Positions 39,753-47,276 of a stretch of 64,000 nucleotides of DNA are shown one piece after another. The position numbers and the translations under genes are program-made. The notes beneath the pieces were generated by a model, which was not told the DNA's origin, made no database searches, and was given only the letters and a program-made list of their open reading frames with translations. Origin of the DNA: Butyrivibrio sp. INlla14 (lineage in GTDB: Bacteria; Bacillota; Clostridia; Lachnospirales; Lachnospiraceae); NCBI RefSeq assembly GCF_900102515.1, contig NZ_FMVS01000007.1, positions 116,959 to 180,958 of the forward strand. The letters are read 5' to 3'. Positions within the stretch are counted from its first letter, which is position 1. The number at the start of each line of letters is the position of its first letter.

Positions 39753-41287
39753 TGACTGAAAATAAGAATGTAGAAACAATACTTAAGAATGGTGACAAGG
39801 CTTTGTCTGGAATGCCTTATTTATACAGATCCAAGGGCCTTCCAAGTGAGGTTTATGATGTCAGGATGAGGGAAGGCATAAATGGTGAACTTCTGAAACT
39901 GGCGATAGCAGACGCTGTCATCAGATACCCTTACTTTGGCGTCAGATTCATAGAAAAAGATGGAGATTTCTATGCGGTAAGGAATGAAATGAAGCTTGAG
40001 GCACATCACAAAGATGGATTTATCCCACTGGGCGGACATAGTAACAACTATCATCTCATGGGAGTTACATATTGGGAAAAGAGCCTTAAACTCTCTTTTC
40101 ATCACGGACTTACAGATGGAAGAGGTGCAAAGACATTTCTCGAGACATTGCTCAGATTCTACAGTGATTATAAAAATGCTGACATGGGTGAATATGAGCA
40201 GATAAGAGAAGAACACCACTTGCTGGCATCTGAACTATCGGTAGCCGAACTAACTGATCCGTGTGAAAAGAAGTACGAGCTAAATGGAAAAAGCATGAAG
40301 ATTGAAGGCCTGTCCGACAAGGGATATAAGCTTCCTGAAACAAAGAACAAAGATGATCATAGGCGTTATGAGATCAGTTTTTCACAGAAGCAGTTTATGG
40401 ATGCCTGCAAGAGCATCGGCGCATCTCCGATCACATATCTGAGCATACTGATGAGCAGAGGGATAAAAGAGATTTCTTTAGACTGTGATAAGACTATAGT
40501 AAGTAATTTCCCTATGGACGCAAGACATATATTAGGTTGTGATGACACCTTCAAAAACTGTGTTAAGAGTATGACTCTGCCTTACGGAAGAGAAGAGGAG
40601 AACCTTTCAGACAGTGAAATAGCTGCGAAATATAAAAGGCTTCTCAATGCCCAGAAAGAGCATGATCACTGTGCAAAGGAATTTAATAATATCAATATGC
40701 TTCTGAGTGTCATAGGACATTTTCATTCATTTGCAGGAAGACAGAAACTCCTTGGATTCATGGAAAATCTTGCTCTGGACACTTATCTTATAAGTTACAT
40801 AGGTCAGTTTGATATGCCGGGTGAACTTGTGGATGAGGTACACCTGTATTCAAACTGTTCAAGCGGTCTTGTGCTCAATATGACATGTCAGAGTGGGAAA
40901 TTTATCATTGATCTGACACAGGATTTTTCGACTGACAAATATGTAAATGCACTTAGGAAGCAGTTTGAAAAGGCAGGAATAGATCTGGTAGTATCTGATG
41001 AGATCATATTTGAAACGCCATTTGATGAACTTTCAGAAATCATAACATCACCGGCAGACACTGGGGAACAGGTAAGAGACTGGCTTGATAAGTTTGTTGC
41101 TGCTGCAAAGGCCTCATCGCAGGCTGCAAAGGAACGTGCAGAAGCGGCCAGAAATATGAGCCCTCAGATTACTGCGCTATATTATGATGCTGCATCAGGC
41201 ACAATGAAGAGCTTTGATCCAACTAAGAATACTCAGGAAGAGATGCAGAAACTAGTGGAAAATGCCCCCTCATTGTTTATTTCGTAA
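39752..41287 (+). CDS. Condensation/alcohol acetyltransferase-like protein
   Basis: The 511-residue protein is in the CoA-dependent acyltransferase superfamily. The catalytic motif HHGLTDGRG (HHxxxDG) is near residue 114 and LNMTCQSGKFIIDL lies in the C-terminal half. It is comparable to alcohol acetyltransferases and PapA-type acyltransferases. There is no carrier-protein domain. The C-terminus (AKASSQAAKERAEAARNM and beyond) is an added helix. With two SDRs it may make or modify an ester lipid; this is inference. Confidence 0.75.
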   Translation: MTENKNVETILKNGDKALSGMPYLYRSKGLPSEVYDVRMREGINGELLKLAIADAVIRYPYFGVRFIEKDGDFYAVRNEMKLEAHHKDGFIPLGGHSNNYHLMGVTYWEKSLKLSFHHGLTDGRGAKTFLETLLRFYSDYKNADMGEYEQIREEHHLLASELSVAELTDPCEKKYELNGKSMKIEGLSDKGYKLPETKNKDDHRRYEISFSQKQFMDACKSIGASPITYLSILMSRGIKEISLDCDKTIVSNFPMDARHILGCDDTFKNCVKSMTLPYGREEENLSDSEIAAKYKRLLNAQKEHDHCAKEFNNINMLLSVIGHFHSFAGRQKLLGFMENLALDTYLISYIGQFDMPGELVDEVHLYSNCSSGLVLNMTCQSGKFIIDLTQDFSTDKYVNALRKQFEKAGIDLVVSDEIIFETPFDELSEIITSPADTGEQVRDWLDKFVAAAKASSQAAKERAEAARNMSPQITALYYDAASGTMKSFDPTKNTQEEMQKLVENAPSLFIS

Positions 41288-41321
41288 ATATTCAATAAAA
41301 TAAATTCAGGAGGATATATAA

Positions 41322-41987
41322 ATGAGCGATGTATGCGTAGTAACAGGTGGTGGCAGTGGTATGGGGCTTTCAGCAGCTCTTCAGATGCCAAAGGATAAGA
41401 TAATAATCGTATCAGGAAGGACTATCTCCAAGCTTGAAAAGGCTGTGAAACAGCTAAAAGAAGGTGGGCATGAAGCATATGCCTGCACATGTGATACGTC
41501 AGACCGGGAAAGCGTAAAAAAGCTGGTGGAGTTTGCGACTTCAAAAGGAACTGTCAGAAATGTTATCAATGCAGCGGGAATGTCGCCGAACATGGCAAAG
41601 CCTGAACCGCTTCTCAGAGTTAATGCGCTTGGTACAGTTTATATCAATCAGGAGTTTTCAAAAGTGATGCCAAGGGGCAGCGTTATAGTGGATATCTCTT
41701 CAAATTCTGCATATGCATTACCGAAGATCCTCCTAAATAAAAAGACCTTTGCCCTTGCTGAAACAGATGAAGCAAAATTCATAGCAAAGTGTATCAAAAC
41801 AAGTAACCTTGCCAAAACGGATTATCAGAAGTCAGGCTTTGCTTATGCTCTTTCCAAGAGCTTCGTTGTCTGGTATGCACAGAAGTGTGCTTTTGAGTAT
41901 GGGCAGAAAGGAATCCGTGTGTGCTCTCTAAGTCCAGGACTTATTGCGACTGATAGTCAGTATTCTCTAATAATCTTTTGGCTGTAG
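41322..41987 (+). pseudogene. Short-chain dehydrogenase truncated at the C-terminus
   Basis: The glycine motif VTGGGSGMGLSAAL, NAAG and YALSK are intact. SLSPGLIATD is followed at once by eight foreign residues and a stop. About 40 C-terminal residues of the family are missing. The break lies at 41949-41954, the same place where the opposite-strand AraC gene is cut. The fold may still be partly stable, but I call it broken. Confidence 0.7.
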
Positions 41988-42696
41988 ACAGCCTTATATC
42001 TAGAACGTATTGTAGAGGAGTAACACCGGTTAATGCCTTGAACTTATTGAAAAAGGCATTTTTACCGATGTTATTTTCTTTTAAGTATGTTTCTATACAT
42101 ATCTGATCATGGTAGTGCTCATGAAAATAATCTGTGGCATGTTCAATCTCGAGACGATCTGTTGCAAGTATACTGTGTTCGCCATTTCTATTTATTCTTC
42201 CCATAAGGATTAAGATTTGCATGAAAAGGATAGCTGTTTGTGTGGCATAGAAGTCCCTTTTTAATTGCAATTCAAGAATGATCTTATTAAAAAGTTGGAC
42301 ATACTCACCACTTATGCCTACAGACAGAACTCTGTCATCCGGTTCAAGCCCATGTTTTCTAAGCAGATCATCTATATCAGCACCAGAGAAATGAATCCAG
42401 TATACAGTTGGCTCATCGTTACCATAGTAAATATAATTCTGTGTTTCTTCAGGGCGATAGATTACTATGTTTCCTGCAGAGACAGTCACATTATTGGTGC
42501 CTTCAAATATAAAATGACCGCAGCCGGAATGAATATATATGAGCTGATAATCCAGCCTCCCCTTTGGCCTGAAGGTTGGCATCTCCTTTTTGGTAATTAG
42601 TTTATATGTTCCACAGCTATTGATCCATAAAGGTACGCTTTTGTTTATATAGCCTTCCTGAATATCTTCTTGATAATTTCCGTAGTTTATATACAT
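41941..42696 (-). pseudogene. AraC family regulator truncated at the C-terminus
   Basis: Start ATG 42696 follows GGAGC; an upstream GTG at 42735 lies within a TATAATATA promoter. The cupin-like sensor domain (YQLIYIHSGCGHFIFEG, TVYWIHFSGADID) and the first AraC HTH (CIETYLKENNIGKNAFFNKF, KALTGVTPLQYVLDIRLSTA) are present. The second HTH is cut after LLENTDYQ. DNA binding should be lost. The family usually controls sugar genes; the GH53 gene lies divergently next to it. Confidence 0.8.
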
Positions 42697-42812
42697 ATGA
42701 GCTCCAATTGGTAAGAATGTGCATATATTATACACCTTTGTTCATGTTTTTTATCACAGATAGTTGATAGAATGCTTATTAGGTCATTTTATATGCAATA
42801 GGGGAGGTAATG

Positions 42813-44177
42813 ATGAAAGGAAAGAGTTTTTGTTCGCTGATTATGGCTACAGTTATGATACTGGGAGTTTTAAATGGATGTGGAAGTAATGATGAGAATG
42901 CTGTAAATGAAGCCGGCGCAAGTGAGCAGGAAACAACATTAGTCACAGATAGTGCGGAGGCCAGTGAAAATTCTAGCGAGGAAACTATCGAAATTGAAAC
43001 GAAGGAGTCGGAAGTGGAAACATGGAAAACAGCAATTGATGGACTGCCAGATGATTTTATTTTCGGAATGGATGCTTCGTCACTTCTTGTAGAAGAAAAG
43101 AGTGGTGTCAAATACTATGATTTTGAAGGCAATGAGCAGGATCCGCTCAAAACATTTGCTGATTCTGGAATAAACTATATCCGTCTCCGTGTGTGGAATG
43201 ACCCATATGATGAAAATGGCAATGGTTATGGCGGAGGAAACAATGATCTTCCTACAGCAATAGAACTTGGGAAAAGAGCTACTGAATACGGAATGAGAGT
43301 TATGATTGACTTCCATTATTCTGACTTCTGGGCTGATCCTAAGCGACAGCATGCTCCAAAGGCATGGGAAGGCATGAGTGTAGAGGAAAAATCATCAGCA
43401 CTTTATGACTTCACTAAAGATAGTCTAACACAGCTTTTGGACGCCGGTGTTGATGTTGGAATGATTCAGATTGGAAATGAGATCAATTATGGAATGTCCG
43501 GTGAAACCAAGCTGGAAAATGTAATAGAGCTTCTTAAATCCGGAAGCAAGGCTATCCGCGAGGTTTCGGAAGATTATGAAAAAGACATTGATATTGTTGT
43601 TCATTACACAAGAATCACAGCGAAGGGAGATGTCCTTACCCTTGTAGAGAAGCTTGTTAATGCGGAACTTGATTTCGACATGATAGGAATGAGCTATTAT
43701 CCTTTTTGGGATGGTGGCATGGATAATATGAGCCGCGTTCTCGAACTTATCCAGGAGAGATACGGCAAGAAGGCCTTTTTGGCTGAAACGTCTTATTGCT
43801 ATACTACTGAAGATGGTGATGGATCTGGAAATAGTCTTACAGAAAAAGATCTTGTGGATGGATATCCTGCATCGCCTGAAGGCCAGGCAACCATTCTTCA
43901 TGATATTTGCCAGTATGTAACTAATGTTGGAGGAATAGGAATATTCTATTGGGAAGGCGCATGGATTCCTGTAGGACCTGCCAGTGCGGATAATTCAGCA
44001 ATATGGGAACAGTACGGAAGTGGCTGGGCAAGCAGCTATGCTTCTGATTATGATCCTGAGGATGCAGCTGTATATTATGGTGGATGCTCATGGGATAATC
44101 AGGCATTCTTCGACTTTGAAGGACGCCCACTGGAATCAATAAATGTGTTCAATTATATGAAAAACGGGGCTGAATAA
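42813..44177 (+). CDS. Arabinogalactan endo-beta-1,4-galactanase (GH53), lipoprotein
   Basis: A signal peptide ends in lipobox VLNGC, followed by a Glu/Ser/Thr linker. The GH53 barrel (from about residue 75) has DFIFGMDASSLLVEEKSGV, a VRVWNDP-like RLRVWNDPYDENGNGYGGG, and DFHYSDFWADP. The acid/base Glu is in IQIGNEINYG and the nucleophile Glu in FLAETSYCYT. It cleaves galactan side chains of pectin at the cell surface. GGGGAGGT precedes two ATGs (42810, 42813); the second is better spaced. It is divergent from the AraC remnant, its probable former regulator. Confidence 0.9.
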   Translation: MKGKSFCSLIMATVMILGVLNGCGSNDENAVNEAGASEQETTLVTDSAEASENSSEETIEIETKESEVETWKTAIDGLPDDFIFGMDASSLLVEEKSGVKYYDFEGNEQDPLKTFADSGINYIRLRVWNDPYDENGNGYGGGNNDLPTAIELGKRATEYGMRVMIDFHYSDFWADPKRQHAPKAWEGMSVEEKSSALYDFTKDSLTQLLDAGVDVGMIQIGNEINYGMSGETKLENVIELLKSGSKAIREVSEDYEKDIDIVVHYTRITAKGDVLTLVEKLVNAELDFDMIGMSYYPFWDGGMDNMSRVLELIQERYGKKAFLAETSYCYTTEDGDGSGNSLTEKDLVDGYPASPEGQATILHDICQYVTNVGGIGIFYWEGAWIPVGPASADNSAIWEQYGSGWASSYASDYDPEDAAVYYGGCSWDNQAFFDFEGRPLESINVFNYMKNGAE

Positions 44178-44306
44178 TTGTACTTTGAATGGCACTTCTT
44201 AATTGGAAGCGCCATTTGCTATGATACATTAAATTCGAATATTAATCTAACTTTATCCATAAACATTTAAAGAATATTGCCGATATAAAAGATAGCAACG
44301 GAAATG

Positions 44307-44352
44307 CGTGTCTTTTCAATGGAATGAACATCCTTGAAAGGGCACGTTTTTT
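44307..44352 (+). terminator. Leader terminator before the 44370 gene
   Basis: CGTGTCTTTTCAA and TTGAAAGGGCACG form a 13-bp stem with G-U pairs and six T. It ends 8 bp before the TGGAGG ribosome binding site, so expression of the gene probably depends on antitermination. Confidence 0.7.
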
Positions 44353-44369
44353 GTTATCTGGAGGCAAAC

Positions 44370-45140
44370 ATGGGTATAGCGGCGATAGCAAATGATTATT
44401 TAACAAGACCATTAGGATCTGCAGCTGGAAAAGAGACAACTCCCGTCATAAGTGAGACTGAAAGCTTTGGACAGAAGCTACAGGCTGAAACTGAGAAAAA
44501 ATGTCCATACAGCTTTCTGGCGAAGGATGGAGTCATACAGTACAAAGGAGTTACTTTTGTCTGTGATTACAAGCAAAATGCCATAACTCTGGGAAATATG
44601 TATGAAAAGGATAAGGTCCTTAAGATTGCCCTTCCTAGCGGTGGAAGCCTTCATGTCAACGTGGACAACATTGATACGCTCTCTAAAGCAGCGAGTATGT
44701 TTACGCCCGAGGATCTAAACGCCATAATGCGAGCTATCCATGAGTATAATCATTGCACCAGAAAACGCATGGAGATTGAAGAACAGAAAGCTGAGACTGC
44801 AGAGGAAGCAGCTGCAGAATCAGAAACACCTGATGCTGAGAAAGAGCCGGAGGTAGATAAAGCTACACTGGCAGAGCAGATAAATGCATTCAGGACAGAA
44901 TTGTTCTATAAGCTTATCAATAATGAAACTGAGATCAAGATTCGGATAGGCAGCCAGGAGATGAGCATAAAGGAATGGGATAAGCTCATGGACAGCATTG
45001 ATAAAGAACTTGAGACTATTCACGAAGCACTTCTGGAGAAAGAAGAAAAGCAGTCTGAAAAAGAGCAGGAAGAACGGATCAGGAAGCTTTTTGAAGATAG
45101 AAATGCAAATAAAGAAATGACTAATGTGGTTGGCGCATAA
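44370..45140 (+). CDS. Hypothetical protein of a mobile element
   Basis: The 256-residue cytosolic protein starts MGIAAIANDYLTRPLGSAAG after TGGAGG. The middle has FLAKDGVIQYKGVTFVCDYK and the last 100 residues are a Glu/Lys-rich coiled coil. I do not recognise the family securely; proteins like this are found beside DUF5688 genes in Lachnospiraceae. It is followed by a phased repeat array and the broken DUF5688 start. Confidence 0.6.
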   Translation: MGIAAIANDYLTRPLGSAAGKETTPVISETESFGQKLQAETEKKCPYSFLAKDGVIQYKGVTFVCDYKQNAITLGNMYEKDKVLKIALPSGGSLHVNVDNIDTLSKAASMFTPEDLNAIMRAIHEYNHCTRKRMEIEEQKAETAEEAAAESETPDAEKEPEVDKATLAEQINAFRTELFYKLINNETEIKIRIGSQEMSIKEWDKLMDSIDKELETIHEALLEKEEKQSEKEQEERIRKLFEDRNANKEMTNVVGA

Positions 45141-45162
45141 TTTACCAATTGAAAAAGCGTCC

Positions 45163-45206
45163 CCAAATGTCACCCAAGTGGCACCTAAATGACACCCAAA
45201 TGGTAG
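45163..45206 (+). repeat. Helically phased direct repeats, four exact 11-bp units
   Basis: CCAAATGTCAC, CCAAGTGGCAC, CTAAATGACAC and CCAAATGGTAG start at 45163, 45174, 45185 and 45196. Consensus CYAARTGNCAC. As at 3526 and 16617 an extended -10 promoter follows, here after 20 bp of the ATGCGG block seen also by the integrase. Confidence 0.8.
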
Positions 45207-45226
45207 TTTCCATGCGGTTTTGGGCA

Positions 45227-45235
45227 TGATATTAT
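45227..45235 (+). promoter_or_regulatory. Extended -10 promoter after the array
   Basis: TG A TATTAT (45230-45235) lies in the block GGGCATGATATTATTAT, identical to the block at 3611-3627. A hairpin terminator follows 10 bp later. Confidence 0.6.
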
Positions 45236-45244
45236 TATAATGAG

Positions 45245-45290
45245 CCAAGGAATGAACGAGAGAACAAAATCGATTCATTCTTTGGTTTTT
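45245..45290 (+). terminator. Leader attenuator hairpin
   Basis: CCAAGGAATGAA pairs over 12 bp with TTCATTCTTTGG and five T follow. The position relative to the promoter is the same as for the 3634 hairpin although the sequence differs, so the structure is what is conserved. Confidence 0.75.
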
Positions 45291-45315
45291 CTTTTGCAAA
45301 AGAATAACTGTTGTG

Positions 45316-45354
45316 AAGCGCTGCTTCCGGTATTCCTACCGGGGTGGCGCTTTT
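45316..45354 (+). terminator. Second leader hairpin
   Basis: AAGCGC...GCGCTT with an inner CCGGT/ACCGG stem and a TTTT end. It precedes the broken DUF5688 start by about 35 bp. Confidence 0.65.
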
Positions 45355-45388
45355 GTTATGTCAAAAAACAAAGAAGAAAGGGAAATGT

Positions 45389-45433
45389 ATGGATTTTGAA
45401 CAATTCAAAGAGGAACTTACAGAGGGCGTTTGA
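45389..45433 (+). pseudogene. 5' fragment of a second DUF5688 gene
   Basis: ATG 45389 encodes MDFEQFKEELTEGV and stops. This matches the first 14 residues of the intact gene at 3829 (MDFDTFKEDLAKAV). The rest is absent; a large hairpin begins at the stop codon. Confidence 0.7.
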
Positions 45434-45531
45434 GGAGCGCTGGTACTTGGCGAAAAAAATAAAACTCTATGATGCGGATTTATTCGCATACATAGAGTTT
45501 ACATTTTTTGAGCTTAGTACCACTGCGCTCC
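45434..45531. repeat. 98-bp nested hairpin
   Basis: GGAGCGC-T-GGTACT (45434-45447) pairs with AGTACC-ACT-GCGCTCC (45516-45531). AAACTCTATG (45462-45471) pairs with CATAGAGTTT (45491-45500) and ATGCG with CGCAT inside. The three nested stems have unpaired A/T-rich spacers. It stands between the gene fragment and the 3' end of the EAL gene on the other strand. Confidence 0.65.
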
Positions 45532-45585
45532 GAGACGAAGCGAGAGCTGTCCCTCTGTAGGGTCATCCTTTCTGCAGGAGTTGTA

Positions 45586-47265
45586 TCAGGACTCGAAGAA
45601 CTTCTCAAACTCCTCTGCCGACACCGGCTTGGAGAAATAATATCCCTGGATCATCTGGCAGCCCATGCCAACCAGGCAGTCAAGCTGCTCCTTGGTCTCA
45701 ACACCCTCTACCACAACGGGTACCTTCAAGAGCTTTGCGATATCCATGATGATCTCCACCATCCGCATGTTGCGCTCATTCTCGAACATGGTCCTCACGA
45801 ACTGCATATCAAGCTTTAAGATATCGATGGGCATTGAAGCTATCATATTAAGTGCAGAGTAACCCGCACCGAAATCATCCATCTCCACGATGAACCCTTT
45901 TTTCCGGAGCCTCTCCACCTTCTCGATCATATGATCCGGATTGTCTGCATAAGCAGACTCCGTTATCTCTATGTGGAAGTCCTTCACATCAAGGCCGTTG
46001 CTCTCAACAAGCTTAAGAAGCTTGTTTTCAATCTCCGGGTCATAGATGTCGATCCTTGATACATTAACAGATATGGCAAAGGGCTGACTGTATTTCTTTT
46101 TCCATTCCTTAAGCTGAGCAGCTGCCTCACCCCACAGATAGTTGTCCACCATTTGGATAAGACCGTTCTCCTCAAAGAGATCCACAAAGGAACCCGGAGA
46201 CATGATGCCGTATTCCGGATGCTTCCATCTGATCAGAGCCTCAGCTCCCTTAAGTACAGGTTTCTCACCTGTGACATCGTACTTGGGCTGGAAATACGGC
46301 ATAAACTGCTTTTGATTGAAGCCCTCATAAATATCATGGATAAGCTGCTCGTTAAAGAAAGACTCAGCCTTCAGCTCCTCGTCAAAAAATGCGATATTCT
46401 TCTGGAAAGTGCCTCTTATGGTGTTTCCGGCAAGCTTGGCTCTGTCAAATAACTGTTCCACATTGGTCACTTCAGATGACTTTTCGCAGACTCCCACTCT
46501 TGCCCGGATATTGTTGGTCTGGTAGGCCTCCTTCATCTCATCTTTTATCCTGGCCACCAGTTCCTTGTAATCCTTCTGATGCTTTACATACAGATAGAAA
46601 ACATCTGCATCTCCACGTCCTGCAATGCCCGAAAGATCCTCGGAATAACCCTTGATGATGGATGCAACCTTTTTAAGGACAGTATCTCCGAAGGACCTTC
46701 CGAAGATCTCATTTATGAGATGGAAATGGTCAATGTCGATGACAACCGCATCCATATCTTCAGATTGCTCATATTTGTCCAGTACTCCTGCGTACTCATA
46801 GAAAAAAGTCTTTGAATAAAGACCTGTCAGCTCATCCTTTTCAGTGGATCTGATGATTAGCCTGTCCTCCGACAGCTCGATGAGTCTTTTAACTCTGGCC
46901 TTTATCACTTCCGGAGAGTCATAGGGCTTTGTGATGAAGTCGGAAGCTCCCAGCTTCAGGCTGTCTATTTCAGTGGACTTGTCAGAAGTAAGTACGATGA
47001 TGGGTATCCTTGTAAGGACAGGATCCGCTTTCATGGTCTTAATGACCTCAAAACCATTGATCTTGGGCATCATAAAATCAAGGAGAACAATGGACAGATT
47101 GTCCTTGTATTCCTCTATCACTTTAAGAGCTTCCTCGCCGTCGCCTGCGAACAAAAGCTCATATTCATCCTCAAGTACGCTGCCCAGGATCTTTCTGTTT
47201 ACGATCTCATCGTCGACTATGAGGACCTGCCTCTTCATCTGGTCATAAAATCTTTTTGTGTGCAA
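45586..47265 (-). CDS. Response regulator with degenerate GGDEF and EAL domains
   Basis: The 559-residue protein has a receiver (VLIVDDEIVNRKILG; phospho-Asp in IVLLDFMMPKINGFE; Lys in DFITKPYD), then a GGDEF domain with the signature lost (GRGDADVF). An EAL domain follows with AEALIRWKHP, IEITES, DDFGAGYSALNM and VVEGVET. It probably hydrolyses c-di-GMP in response to phosphorylation, perhaps by the hybrid kinase encoded just upstream on the same strand (12 bp apart). Confidence 0.9.
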   Translation of the reverse strand: MHTKRFYDQMKRQVLIVDDEIVNRKILGSVLEDEYELLFAGDGEEALKVIEEYKDNLSIVLLDFMMPKINGFEVIKTMKADPVLTRIPIIVLTSDKSTEIDSLKLGASDFITKPYDSPEVIKARVKRLIELSEDRLIIRSTEKDELTGLYSKTFFYEYAGVLDKYEQSEDMDAVVIDIDHFHLINEIFGRSFGDTVLKKVASIIKGYSEDLSGIAGRGDADVFYLYVKHQKDYKELVARIKDEMKEAYQTNNIRARVGVCEKSSEVTNVEQLFDRAKLAGNTIRGTFQKNIAFFDEELKAESFFNEQLIHDIYEGFNQKQFMPYFQPKYDVTGEKPVLKGAEALIRWKHPEYGIMSPGSFVDLFEENGLIQMVDNYLWGEAAAQLKEWKKKYSQPFAISVNVSRIDIYDPEIENKLLKLVESNGLDVKDFHIEITESAYADNPDHMIEKVERLRKKGFIVEMDDFGAGYSALNMIASMPIDILKLDMQFVRTMFENERNMRMVEIIMDIAKLLKVPVVVEGVETKEQLDCLVGMGCQMIQGYYFSKPVSAEEFEKFFES

Positions 47266-47276
47266 ATGGCACCTCT

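Noticed and set aside
45434..45531. Integron attC site
   Set aside because: The RYYYAAC and GTTRRRY core boxes are absent and no integron integrase or cassette is near.
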